Shown here piece by piece: positions 18,242-27,327 of a stretch of 64,000 bases of DNA. Below the pieces are notes generated by a model that saw only the letters and a program-made list of their open reading frames with translations, had not been told where the DNA came from and made no database searches. Made by a program: the position numbers and the translations under genes. The stretch comes from Cyclobacteriaceae bacterium (GTDB taxonomy: Bacteria > Bacteroidota > Bacteroidia > Cytophagales > Cyclobacteriaceae): assembly GCA_020832375.1 (NCBI GenBank), contig JAFIEW010000003.1:31552-95551 (forward strand), in the 5' to 3' direction. How positions within the stretch are numbered: position 1 is the stretch's first letter; each line of letters starts with the position of its first letter.

Positions 18242-18778
18242 GGCCTTTTTTATAAAGGACTTGCTAAAAAGTGTCCCAAGTACTGCCGATTCGAGGCGGC
18301 ACAAGCTTCGCTTGTTTTAGTTGATGAAAAAAATGATAAGTTTCAACAAGCTTATTTTAAGCTTTTAATTTTTTTTCAAATACCACTTACGAATCACAAA
18401 TTACGATAATGCTTGGGGCTAAGCTACAAAATGTTGATCTTAGACATTTTCGTGCAAGCATTTTCACTACTTTTGTTGTAAAACCGTACACACCAATAAA
18501 TTATAGATTTTATGATGTATCAACAATTTAGCTGTTTATAAACATGCCCTATTCAGTGATCGGATATAAGCTTTGAAAGAATAAATGGATTTGAAAAAAT
18601 TGATTATTGCACTTGAAAACTTCAGGTTACTGAATCTAAGGTACTTTGGCTTTATAGGTCCGAAGCTATAGCGTCTTCATCAGTAGAATTATTGAGCTAT
18701 ATTATAAAATAAACCTAGGGAAATAATTATCGCAGCCTTATGTAAAGATTTTAGTCAGAACACATCTCGAAAATAAAA
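18242..18778. other. Convergent intergenic region holding one repeat copy
   Basis: 537 bp between the ends of nuoD and the methyltransferase gene. The repeat fills 18256-18550. The remaining 230 bp are AT-rich with nothing recognised. The palindromes of the repeat may act as the nuoD transcription end. Confidence 0.5.
18256..18550 (-). repeat. MITE-like dispersed repeat, copy 4 (inverted)
   Basis: Full-length copy in the orientation opposite to the other three. The plus strand begins AGGACTTGCTAAAAAG and ends with the reverse complement of AGGGCATGTTTATAAA. Flanks TATAAA and TATTCA match only 4/6, so this looks like the oldest copy. The palindrome ACAAGCTTCGCTTGT, the stretch AGCTTATTTTAAGCT and CTTGGGGCTAAGCTACAAAA are shared with copies 2 and 3. 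Confidence 0.75.
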
Positions 18779-19495
18779 CTACTGAGTAACAGCATCCTCA
18801 TTTTTCCAGATGGTAAGGCACCATCGAAAAGCCCAATGCCATGATAGTCGATAGTTGTTACATCCTGCATGCTTTAATATCCTGTGCCAATCACCTGCTT
18901 TGAATGATCTTTTCACACTAAGAGGGGCATCATTTTTCACCATGCTTGATTTACTAAAAAAACGCGTGATCCAGCTAATACTATAGTAGGCAATTGGATG
19001 ACGGTGAAGGTCATTGATCAAAATGCCTGTAGTGCACTTTTTCTTAAGGCTTTTAATCATCAACACTAATTCTTCATCGGTAAAATGATGGGTAAAAAGA
19101 GTTGCCGTAAAAACATCGATGGGCGATGCAGTATGAAAATCATCGAAAATATTTGCATGAATAAATTGAAATCCTTTTTTATCGTGTTCTGCAGCTGCGT
19201 ATTCTAAGATATTTTCATTCATATCAATACCATACAGATTGACAGGTATATTTTCTTTTTCCGCCCATAGCCGCATGGTTTCCATCATATCACCTGCTCC
19301 ACACCCCACATCGGCAACATGCCAGGATCGGCTTTCATCGATTCCTAGACGCTCTAGGCCATGTCTTGTAACTAAATTTCCACCAAGATATCTATTTACT
19401 GTTTTTAGTTCTTTGAGGGTTTGTATGAGTACTTCGCCACTCACAGAGGGATCATCCATAATTTCCTTTTGATAAGATCTTTGCTGTAATCCCAT
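18779..19495 (-). CDS. Class I SAM-dependent methyltransferase
   Basis: 238 residues with the SAM-binding motif VADVGCGAGDMMETM near residue 60, the acidic post-II residue in LYGIDMNENIL, and NIFDDFHTASPIDVFTATLFTHHF as the middle motif. The N-terminus (SYQKEIMDDPSVSGE) resembles methyltransferases found with type III polyketide synthase and flavin-oxidoreductase genes in Bacteroidota, but neither is present here. The substrate is unknown. A lone gene by spacing. Confidence 0.83.
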   Translation of the reverse strand: MGLQQRSYQKEIMDDPSVSGEVLIQTLKELKTVNRYLGGNLVTRHGLERLGIDESRSWHVADVGCGAGDMMETMRLWAEKENIPVNLYGIDMNENILEYAAAEHDKKGFQFIHANIFDDFHTASPIDVFTATLFTHHFTDEELVLMIKSLKKKCTTGILINDLHRHPIAYYSISWITRFFSKSSMVKNDAPLSVKRSFKAGDWHRILKHAGCNNYRLSWHWAFRWCLTIWKNEDAVTQ

Positions 19496-19949
19496 GATTT
19501 AGTAATGAGTTAAATTGATTTTATTATTCGATTTCTTAATATACACTAGATATAGCACACCTTTATCTATTGCATCTGAAATAAAAGTAAGCAAGAATTT
19601 TGATAGAACTAATCAAAATGATGTTATTTGCGTAACAAAGAATGAAAATAAGAAAAAGACATTGACTCTCCCGAGGAAGGAAACGTTTCTTGAACCTAAC
19701 ATTTACTAATATACCGGGTGAAGCCGCTTACGATGCCAGGCCTCATCTTCTTAGGAAGACCTCGTTACTTTGGTAGCAGGTTAACAGTGGAAGGTTGACT
19801 TAGGTTGGCAGCCCAAATCCTGTTTATATCGGGGTTCAAAAACCAATCCCTTTCTCATATGGGGGAGTCATATTTTGTATAGCAGTTCACTGGCTGCGTT
19901 CTCATCCCAACTCAAATAATAAAACCCTAACATCTCTTAAATTTTTAGC
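19496..19949. other. 454-bp divergent region with GC-richer, possibly structured segment
   Basis: From about 19660 to 19900 the sequence is richer in G and C than nearby spacers and has several short dyads: GAAACGTTTC near 19679, TCTTC-TTAG-GAAGA near 19747, and GCAG...CTGC near 19882. It precedes the SDR gene. I could not match it to a riboswitch or known RNA family. It could be an unrecognised leader or RNA, or a decayed gene. Confidence 0.3.
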
Positions 19950-20711
19950 ATGAATATATCATTAGCGAGCAAAAAAATTATAGTAACGGGTGGAAGCCGA
20001 GGGATAGGTCGTGCTTTAGCTTTAGGGCTTGCAGATTCTGGTGCTGAAGTAGTTATTTTTTATTCAAATAGTGAGGCACAAGCCGAAAATGTTGTAGAAG
20101 CTGCAAAAGGCATGATACAGCCCATGAAAGTAGACCTTGCAAATACAAAGGATATAAGCTACCAATTTAAAAGAGCTGTTGACTTACTCGGTGGACTTGA
20201 TGTACTTATTAATAATGCAGGTATTGCCAAGGCTGTACCTATGGATGTAGAGGAGGATGATTTTTTAAAGCACTGGGAAGATACTTTTCGAGTAAACACC
20301 ACTGCGCCAGCATTACTGAGTTATTTGAGCGTCAATCATTTCACAAAACATGACCAAAAAGGATGTCTTATCCATGTCAGCTCAAGGGCTGCCTTTAGGG
20401 GTGATACAACTGATTTTATGGCTTATGGTGCAAGTAAGGGCGCATTGATGAGTATGAATAGAACTCTAGCGAGGGGCTTTGGTAAGCAAGGTATTGTCTC
20501 TTTCGATCTAGCTCCAGGATTTACCAAAACGGATATGGCACAAGACTTTATTGATCAGTATGGAGAGGATTTTGTGAAGTCAGATCTAGCTCTCAATGAT
20601 ATTACAGTAGCAGAGGATTTAGTACCGATCGTCGTATTGATGGCGAGTGGCAAGATGGATCATGCAACTGGGGGTACTTTCCACTTTAATGCAGCGAGCT
20701 ATGTACATTGA
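19950..20711 (+). CDS. Short-chain dehydrogenase/reductase (FabG-like)
   Basis: 253 residues of the classical SDR family. Cofactor motif TGGSRGIG (13-20), structural NNAG (88-91), catalytic Ser near 144-145 and YGASK with Tyr159/Lys163. The presence of a small residue after the second strand is consistent with NADP(H) use, but cofactor choice is not certain. The substrate cannot be inferred; no fatty-acid genes are adjacent. Its 3' end overlaps the convergent membrane-protein gene by 26 bp. Confidence 0.88.
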   Translation: MNISLASKKIIVTGGSRGIGRALALGLADSGAEVVIFYSNSEAQAENVVEAAKGMIQPMKVDLANTKDISYQFKRAVDLLGGLDVLINNAGIAKAVPMDVEEDDFLKHWEDTFRVNTTAPALLSYLSVNHFTKHDQKGCLIHVSSRAAFRGDTTDFMAYGASKGALMSMNRTLARGFGKQGIVSFDLAPGFTKTDMAQDFIDQYGEDFVKSDLALNDITVAEDLVPIVVLMASGKMDHATGGTFHFNAASYVH

Positions 20712-21201
20712 TATCATCAAAATGTGACACCAAAGCTTTATTGCTCCAACTATCGATCCAGGAGGCAGGAATAGCTTCATAGCCAACCTCAACGGCAAGA
20801 GTAATAATGACTGCCCAAGTGCAGGCAGCAAAAAACATATACCTAATGACTTTATTCCTTGAGTTTTCAACCCCACTCATAAGCAAGGTACCTGGAATAG
20901 GACTAAGTAAAAGCGGAGTTAAGAAAGCTACTCCTAAAAGCCCATAAGATTTCCAAAGTCTAACAAATCTTCGATTTCTTTTTGTGAATTTTTTCCTATT
21001 CTTCAAGAACCTATAAATAATCCTTCTTTTAATCCAATCGCCTGCATATACAAATAGAACGACAGAGGTCATCATACCAGCAACAGTAATGAGCATGCGC
21101 AGTAAAATAGGAAGATCAAATATTTTGCCTAAAAGAGGACCCGCGATAAATTTCACTAGGCATAGTATATAAATGCTAAAAACAAGTTGGATTTCTTCCA
21201 T
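20686..21201 (-). CDS. Small multi-pass membrane protein
   Basis: 171 residues from the ATG at 21199-21201, preferred to an upstream TTG. Four or so hydrophobic helices, with a basic loop (RFLKNRKKFTKRNRRF) between the second and third and a proline-rich motif TPLLLSPIPGTLL reminiscent of small multidrug export proteins and related permeases. The assignment is weak; transport is not shown. It is convergent with the SDR gene and overlaps it tail to tail. Confidence 0.6.
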   Translation of the reverse strand: MEEIQLVFSIYILCLVKFIAGPLLGKIFDLPILLRMLITVAGMMTSVVLFVYAGDWIKRRIIYRFLKNRKKFTKRNRRFVRLWKSYGLLGVAFLTPLLLSPIPGTLLMSGVENSRNKVIRYMFFAACTWAVIITLAVEVGYEAIPASWIDSWSNKALVSHFDDINVHSSLH

Positions 21202-21237
21202 ATAATAGAAACTTAAGAATATATATGACTCGTACAA

Positions 21238-21735
21238 ATACCATGCTAGTATTTCAATAGGAAGATTTGTGACTTCTGTAAGCTAGACTTATTCAAAAAT
21301 TATAGCCTGCCGTAAAAGCCTCGAGGACTACAGCTTTGAACGGCAAAACGAAGGTGTAATCATGTAGCTAAAGCGCAGCTTACAAAGAAGAGGATCTGAC
21401 TGAGCGTAATGCCTTAGATGCCGGATTCAATAATTTTATTGCAAACGCTTTACACCTTTTACTTAAAAAATAAGCCTTAAGTACAGCGTATTCTAAACTA
21501 ATATAAGTCGACAAGCAATACTTTAGTTGTTTTATAACGTAACTTGAATTATATCTCTATTGATTAAGCAAAGGCTTTAAGGCTTAAAAATACTATAAAA
21601 GCTAAAAATCTTGAGTGCTATATGCGGCTAAGAAATGAACCTTGATAACAAAATGATTTTTTTAGCGAGCCTTAAATTTAATAGCAAAAGTTTAAATAGT
21701 GAGAATTGATGTTGTTTAGTATCTTTTCACCGCTT
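21238..21735. other. Intergenic region with a decayed receiver fragment
   Basis: 498 bp between the membrane-protein gene and the first receiver gene. Apart from the remnant at 21372-21473 it is AT-rich and shows no gene. An imperfect dyad TGCCGT...ACGGCA lies near 21308-21345. Confidence 0.35.
21372..21473 (+). pseudogene. Remnant of a response-regulator receiver domain C-terminus
   Basis: This frame reads 33 codons ending in TAA: SAAYKEEDLTERNALDAG, then FNNFIANALHLLLKK. It resembles the end of a REC domain, compare ANVFKEDINRYLSAGMNGYI in the hybrid kinase at 22293-25199. Upstream codons in the same frame are interrupted by stops (TAG, TAA), and the Lys-Pro pair expected after the FI segment is missing. 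It lies on the plus strand beside a minus-strand two-component cluster, so it is probably a decayed copy of a receiver gene. The similarity is short and was judged by eye. Confidence 0.35.
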
Positions 21736-22146
21736 TTATGTCCCAAAAATCTTATTAAAAAAACCTCCTTTTTTCTCGTAACTCGTGCGAGCATTTTCAA
21801 TTCTTTCCAAGGTTTGTGAAATTTTTTCATACAGGTGATCGTCTTTTGTAATGAATTCGAAAGCACCATGTCTTATAAAGTCAATTTTTTCATCAATATT
21901 CTCTTCTCCAGAAATGATAACTACATGAATCTTGGGGTCATATTGTTTAATTTTTTTCATAACTTGAAAGCCATTACAATAGAGCATATTATGATCCAAG
22001 AAAACAATATCAGGGTTCGAATCAAGTTTATTAATACACTCAATGCCATCTTGCATGGTGGAGATTTGAAATTTCCCAACACCTTGTAAAAGATGTTGCA
22101 CCATGGATAGGTGGAAGGGATCGTCGTCTACTAAAAAAACTTTCAT
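21736..22146 (-). CDS. Stand-alone response regulator receiver
   Basis: 136 residues: a complete CheY-like domain with acidic triad Asp7-9, phosphoacceptor Asp51 (VFLDHNMLYCNG) and Lys101 (FEFITKDD), then a short basic tail and no output domain. It could act as a phosphate shuttle or through protein contacts. It lies 146 bp downstream of the hybrid kinase gene on the same strand and is a plausible partner of its HPt domain. Confidence 0.88.
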   Translation of the reverse strand: MKVFLVDDDPFHLSMVQHLLQGVGKFQISTMQDGIECINKLDSNPDIVFLDHNMLYCNGFQVMKKIKQYDPKIHVVIISGEENIDEKIDFIRHGAFEFITKDDHLYEKISQTLERIENARTSYEKKGGFFNKIFGT

Positions 22147-22292
22147 TATAAATCGCTTTAAATACCGAAAAATCTCTGCTAAATTGATGCCACTTTGTAT
22201 TTAGTGGCTTTATTGCTATTAATTCATAGTTTTTGGTATATAGTAGCAAAAAATGAGTCCAAATTTTGGAAAAGGTTCTTATTATAACTTTT

Positions 22293-25199
22293 TCATCTTG
22301 AAAGAAGCTCCTTTTTAAGACCCTCGCTCACTTGCAGGAGGCAACTTTCGACTTCATGGATCATCTTTTCGATATCAATTTTCGAGTCAGGACTTAGATC
22401 TTCATTTAAAGCTTCAAGCTTGCGTATAAGGGGTTGAACTTTTTGTATTTTTAGCTGATCAATACTTGGTTTCATGCGATGGGCCGTAGCTTTGATCTTT
22501 TTAATGTCCATTTGTGCGAGACCATTTTTTAGCTCATCAAGATTCTTTTCACTACCCTCTACAAAAATTTTAATCATTCGCTTCATAAAGTCTGCATCAC
22601 CCCTTGATATTTTCTCAAGTGTTTCTAGAGAATAGTAGGCGTTTATTTCAATTGAGGCATCAAATTCACTTGCCTTAGGCATTGTAGACATTGATTCTCC
22701 TTGCATAGAGGCCTTTACTTTGCGAACAAAAAAATCTTCATCGTAAGGTTTGGTGATATACCCATTCATGCCTGCCGACAAGTAGCGATTAATATCTTCT
22801 TTAAAAACGTTTGCTGTCACAGCCAAAATTGGCATGTTTTTACCTAGTTCATTACGGATAATTTTTGTGGCGCCGACTCCATCGAGTATAGGCATTTTTA
22901 TATCCATAAGTATGAGGTCATAATTATTATTTTCACACAATGCTACCGCTTCACGACCGTCTTCTGCTGTATGTAGCATACACCCATGCTCCTTTAGTAT
23001 CTGAATCGCGATGAACCTATTCATTTCGTTGTCTTCAACTATTAATATATTCTTATTCATCAGATAATCAGTTTCCGCATCTCTAAGCTGTATTTGATCT
23101 TTTATCTGATGAGATGATATATTTTCGAAGCTTAGTACAAATCCAATTTTGGTTCCTTCATTTAATTTACTTTCTACATAAATATCATCCCCTCCCATCA
23201 GCTGTACGAGTTCTCTTGATATGGTTAATCCCAATCCTGTTCCTTCTATATCATGTACTTTTTGCCTGGTGTCGTCACGATTGAACTGAGCGAAAATATT
23301 ATCAAGATAGCTCTCAGACATACCGATGCCATTATCTTCAATAATAAAGTTGAAAATTGACATCTTTTCCGTTGCCTCTAGTAGACAGATTTCAAGTTTT
23401 ACAAAACCATTTTTTGTATACTTGATTGCATTTCCAATTAGATTGAAAAGCACTTGTTTTAATCGAAGAAGGTCTCCTTTTAAAAAGGGGCTTTGAGAAT
23501 CAGGTGTAAAAATTTTAAACTCATTTTGATTTTTCTTTGCTTCATATTCAAAAATTGCTCTTAAAGAAGCTTCTACATCAGCGATTTGAAATATTTCTTC
23601 TTGAAGGGTGAGCTCTCCTGCCGAAATTTTACTGATATCAAGTATGTTATTTAAAATTGTCAGTAGATGTTTACTTGCACTAAGTGCGTTGTTTACATAT
23701 TCTTTCTTTTCTGTGAGCTGGTGAGCTTTATTAACTTCTCTTAACATTCCAATAATACCATTTAGAGGAGTTCGAATCTCATGACTCATACTCGCCAAAA
23801 AGAGTTCCTTAGCTTTTGAAGATTGCTCCGCTGTATCTCGAGCTTTTTCAAGCTCAAGCTCTAATAATTTTTGCTCAGAAATGTCAAAATGAACCATCAA
23901 TGCTCCTTTTACTCTTCCAAGATCATCATAGTTGGGTGTAGTACTAACTAGCCACCATTTTCTTTGAGTACCCCTCTCGAAATTCAACTGGAAGGTCGCC
24001 GGCTTTAGTTCATCAACTTTCCTGGCTATTTCTGTATTGAAATCCAAACTTTCCGCATATATAGCTTTTATGCCATCCTCTTTTAAACGGACTAAGTCCA
24101 AGGAAAGCATTTGTTGAAAGGCTCTATTGTTATAAATAATTTTTCCGCTATTATCGACCTCTACCAATCCTAGATTTACATTAGAAAGAATGTTACGATA
24201 CTTCTCTTCTTCGAGCTTAAGCTTCAATTCTCTACTTTTTTGCTTTTTTGTGTTTAGCAGCATCTGTGCCAGAACGAATAATACCTTGCGTTCACGGTCT
24301 TTAAATTCTCTATTATCTTTTACAGCATCAAACCCTACGAAACCATAAACATCATGATCATCAAATAAAGGGACTGTAATGAAGCTCTTCACGTCCTCTG
24401 GACGAAACATTAGGGCGGGCTCAACATTTGATCGGAGGAGATTTTGCCCATCAATGATAAATTGATAGGGGTTGCCTGCTAAATGTGCTTGTAATACAGG
24501 ACTTGAAGCATCTATTTTAAGATCTTGAAATCTTAATCGATAAGAATCTATACCTTCACTACACCACTCGTGAAGCGTGTTTAGCGACTTTTTATCGGCT
24601 TGGTATTCTATGTAATAAGCTCTATCTGCATCTACAAATCTACCAATCTCTGCAATAGACTTCTTGGTAATAAAGTCTACAAGATCTAGGTCCAGATCTA
24701 TATAAGTAGAAGCAATAGAAAGCAACATTTTCTGAAGGCGAATCTCGTCTTTAATTTCGAGAGATTGTGGTTTAGCTTTGTTTTTTTCATTTACCTCAGC
24801 AATGAGCCGCTTACCTAACTTTTTGATTAACTTAAAGTGCTGATCATATTGGATGGTATGCTCACTATCAGGCAGAAACAAAATATAGGAAGCACCCTCG
24901 GATAGTTTATCTGATACATCAAATCCAATTAAGGTTTTTTTTTCTTCTGGTAAAGCATCAATTCCAACGAATCGATAGAGATTATTTTGTCCCTTGATCG
25001 GTTCAATAGAAACTCTGTTACTCCATTTACACTCACCTATTGCTGAGTTTTGTATGGCATACAATGTATACTCACCCTGAAAATATCTAAGATAGCCAAG
25101 TTCTGGAACGAATAAATGCAGTGCTCCTATTTCTAATAGGTCAGATATCGCTTCTGATGGTGGATGATGTTGTATTTCCAAATTGATAGTAACTTTCAA
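22293..25199 (-). CDS. Hybrid sensor histidine kinase with GAF, PAS, REC and HPt domains
   Basis: 968 residues, no transmembrane helix. Order: unassigned N-terminus (1-140); GAF (about 165-315, with AYYIEYQ and TVPLFDDHDVYGFVGFDA); PAS (about 330-445); HisKA with His473 in ASMSHEIRTPLNG; HATPase with N box NLIGNAIKYTKNG and G boxes EDNGIGM and GTGLGLTI; REC with Asp766 (LILMDIKMPILDG); HPt with His907 (TAHRMKPS). This is a full His-Asp-His relay in one soluble protein, so the signal is probably cytoplasmic. Its start overlaps the upstream receiver gene by 4 bp. Confidence 0.93.
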   Translation of the reverse strand: MKVTINLEIQHHPPSEAISDLLEIGALHLFVPELGYLRYFQGEYTLYAIQNSAIGECKWSNRVSIEPIKGQNNLYRFVGIDALPEEKKTLIGFDVSDKLSEGASYILFLPDSEHTIQYDQHFKLIKKLGKRLIAEVNEKNKAKPQSLEIKDEIRLQKMLLSIASTYIDLDLDLVDFITKKSIAEIGRFVDADRAYYIEYQADKKSLNTLHEWCSEGIDSYRLRFQDLKIDASSPVLQAHLAGNPYQFIIDGQNLLRSNVEPALMFRPEDVKSFITVPLFDDHDVYGFVGFDAVKDNREFKDRERKVLFVLAQMLLNTKKQKSRELKLKLEEEKYRNILSNVNLGLVEVDNSGKIIYNNRAFQQMLSLDLVRLKEDGIKAIYAESLDFNTEIARKVDELKPATFQLNFERGTQRKWWLVSTTPNYDDLGRVKGALMVHFDISEQKLLELELEKARDTAEQSSKAKELFLASMSHEIRTPLNGIIGMLREVNKAHQLTEKKEYVNNALSASKHLLTILNNILDISKISAGELTLQEEIFQIADVEASLRAIFEYEAKKNQNEFKIFTPDSQSPFLKGDLLRLKQVLFNLIGNAIKYTKNGFVKLEICLLEATEKMSIFNFIIEDNGIGMSESYLDNIFAQFNRDDTRQKVHDIEGTGLGLTISRELVQLMGGDDIYVESKLNEGTKIGFVLSFENISSHQIKDQIQLRDAETDYLMNKNILIVEDNEMNRFIAIQILKEHGCMLHTAEDGREAVALCENNNYDLILMDIKMPILDGVGATKIIRNELGKNMPILAVTANVFKEDINRYLSAGMNGYITKPYDEDFFVRKVKASMQGESMSTMPKASEFDASIEINAYYSLETLEKISRGDADFMKRMIKIFVEGSEKNLDELKNGLAQMDIKKIKATAHRMKPSIDQLKIQKVQPLIRKLEALNEDLSPDSKIDIEKMIHEVESCLLQVSEGLKKELLSR

Positions 25200-25603
25200 G
25201 TAGATTGAGAATTAATAAAAGAATTACTGATACTTTTTAATGTATCCATTTTTAAAGGCTTACTTAAAAAGCCTTCTATTAGCGGGTCATCATTTGCTCT
25301 TGCTTTATCTTTTGGGTCTATCGATGAGCTCACAATATAAATGATTGGGGGTGATTGAGGTCTAATTTCACGATAACGTTGCAAAAAACCCCAGCCATCA
25401 AGCTCTGGCATGTTTAAATCTAAAAAAATGATATTTGTATCCCATTTATCCGTACTGCTAAAGTGTTGTAAAGCCTCTTGTCCATTTTTAAAAATCTCCA
25501 CATTTGAGCAAAAATTTGACTTTTCAAGTAGTAGCTTAGTTAATTTGACGAAAAGAAAGTCATCATCAATAATACAAACTTTAGGTAGTGCAGGTGCATC
25601 CAT
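25196..25603 (-). CDS. Stand-alone response regulator receiver
   Basis: 135 residues: CheY-like domain with IIDDD (11-15), phosphoacceptor Asp62 (IIFLDLNMPELDGWGF), SSSI region and Lys of FLSKPLKM. No output domain. It overlaps the hybrid kinase gene by 4 bp (ATGA), implying coupled translation and a partnership with that kinase. The pattern of Bacteroidota kinase plus lone receiver suggests a relay component acting on further proteins. Confidence 0.9.
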   Translation of the reverse strand: MDAPALPKVCIIDDDFLFVKLTKLLLEKSNFCSNVEIFKNGQEALQHFSSTDKWDTNIIFLDLNMPELDGWGFLQRYREIRPQSPPIIYIVSSSIDPKDKARANDDPLIEGFLSKPLKMDTLKSISNSFINSQST

Positions 25604-25962
25604 CTTTGTGTTTTTTTTTGAGCTAAATTAAAATTTGATGACCAATACTTACAAATCACTCTAGCATTTACATGGTTGTCAGGTTCTACGCGATCGAATT
25701 ACATCTATACTACTATGATAAATGAATATAGTGATCGTGCGATTAATGAGCTTCATAAAAGATAAATATACCCTAATTCTTCGTTCGTTGCTAGCTTACT
25801 TCTAATACGCTTTACCAACCAGATTAGAGTATAAGGAACTTTTAGCAAAATCTAGACCACAAATAGCTAATCTCCTAAATAGGCCAAATGGTTTTAGACA
25901 GTATGAAGTTAAACTAGGATTAATGAAAAATTATCTCATCAAAAAAAACAGCTATAGAAAGA
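25604..25962. other. Intergenic region, 359 bp
   Basis: Separates the sigma-54 activator (ends at 25963) from the start of the receiver-kinase pair. No gene, repeat or clear promoter recognised. Confidence 0.35.
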
Positions 25963-27327
25963 TTATGATTGCTTTATCTCCCCTGACTTCATAAGGTTGT
26001 AAATGGTTGATTTACCAATTTTAAGCTTTTCGGCTACCAAGATTACATTGTGATTATATTTTTCTAGGTAGTAACTGATAATATCATTATTGTACTCTCT
26101 GAGGCTTTTTTCTTCAGTTACAAATAGGTTCTTTCTGTTTAGCTCATGAAAATTGATATCAGAAGCTGTAATCACTGAAGAGTCCGACATTACACAAGCC
26201 AAATCGATCACAGCTTTCAACTCTCTTACATTGCCAGGGAAATTATAAGACTTCAGCTTTTCTATTGCTTCGGCCTCTAATTCTAATTTATAATTGATTT
26301 TATTATCTATTTCATATTCTCTTATAAAATGACGGGCCAATAAGACGATATCATTACCTCTTTCTCTTAGCGGTGGCAGATGAATTGGCAACCCCATGAT
26401 TCTAAAATAAAGATCCTCTCTAAAGTTTCCGTTTTTCACTTCTTCAGAAAGATCTTTATGCGTTGCTGTAATGATTCGTACATTAAAAGAGATGGGTTTA
26501 GATGAGCCAATACGTGTTACCTCTCGCTCTTGAACTACTCTCAAGAGTTTGGTCTGTAAAGAAAGATCCATTTCCGCTACTTCATCAAGAAATAAGGTGC
26601 CACCATCTGCCATCTCAAATTTACCTTTCTTCATCCCCGCAGCACCAGTAAACGCCCCTTTTTCATGACCAAAAAGCTCACTTTCAGCTAGATCAGCAGG
26701 TACAGCCCCCATATTTAAAGCGATAAAGGGGTGTCGGCTTCGATCACTATTATAGTGAATAGCTTTCGCAAAAACTTCTTTTCCAGTACCTGTTTCACCC
26801 GTAAGTGAAATATTAATTGTGCTTTCTGTAGCTTTTTTGAGAAGCTTTAAAGTACTTTTAATGGCAGTACTTTGCCCAATGATACTACTGTCAAATTCAT
26901 ATTTGTTTTGAAGTTGATCTTTGAGTGCTTCAACCTCTTGACGAAGAGACATCTTCTCGATAATATTTAGGACAGACCTCCATAGTAAATCTCTAGTATG
27001 TTCGTCTTTAACGATGTAATCTGAAGCTCCATTTTTTAAAAGCTTCACGGCTGTGCTAATGTCTTCCTGACCTGAAATAACAATAACAGGTAAATTGGGT
27101 CCCCTACTTTTTATTTCTCTAAGTAGCTTTTCACCATTATAGTCAGGCAACCCAAAATCCATACAGATGATATCAGGGCCTCGATGCAGTTGGTCTAATA
27201 GTTTATTACCCGTATCATATAGCTCTACAGAATAGTCTGGGTTATTGCTGAGATGGTGCTTAAGCAACTCTCCATACCATTCATCATCTTCTACTATGAA
27301 TATTTTTACCGACTCAGGACTTTTCAT
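25963..27327 (-). CDS. Sigma-54-dependent response regulator (NtrC type)
   Basis: 454 residues. REC domain with Asp57 (IICMDFGLPDYNG); AAA+ domain with Walker A GETGTGKE (177-184), the sigma-54 contact loop GAFTGA (224-229), Walker B LFLDEVAEM and the arginine-finger region YFRIMGLPIHLPPLRERG; and a C-terminal Fis-like helix-turn-helix (VAEKLKIGKSTIYNLM). It activates promoters read by RpoN after phosphorylation. It is the only DNA-binding member of the phosphorelay cluster and the likely final output, but no dedicated kinase is fused or adjacent. Confidence 0.92.
   Translation of the reverse strand: MKSPESVKIFIVEDDEWYGELLKHHLSNNPDYSVELYDTGNKLLDQLHRGPDIICMDFGLPDYNGEKLLREIKSRGPNLPVIVISGQEDISTAVKLLKNGASDYIVKDEHTRDLLWRSVLNIIEKMSLRQEVEALKDQLQNKYEFDSSIIGQSTAIKSTLKLLKKATESTINISLTGETGTGKEVFAKAIHYNSDRSRHPFIALNMGAVPADLAESELFGHEKGAFTGAAGMKKGKFEMADGGTLFLDEVAEMDLSLQTKLLRVVQEREVTRIGSSKPISFNVRIITATHKDLSEEVKNGNFREDLYFRIMGLPIHLPPLRERGNDIVLLARHFIREYEIDNKINYKLELEAEAIEKLKSYNFPGNVRELKAVIDLACVMSDSSVITASDINFHELNRKNLFVTEEKSLREYNNDIISYYLEKYNHNVILVAEKLKIGKSTIYNLMKSGEIKQS

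Noticed and set aside
19838..19860. GGGGTTCAAAAACC resembling a tRNA T-loop
   Set aside because: The stem does not close as in a tRNA and there is no matching acceptor stem upstream.
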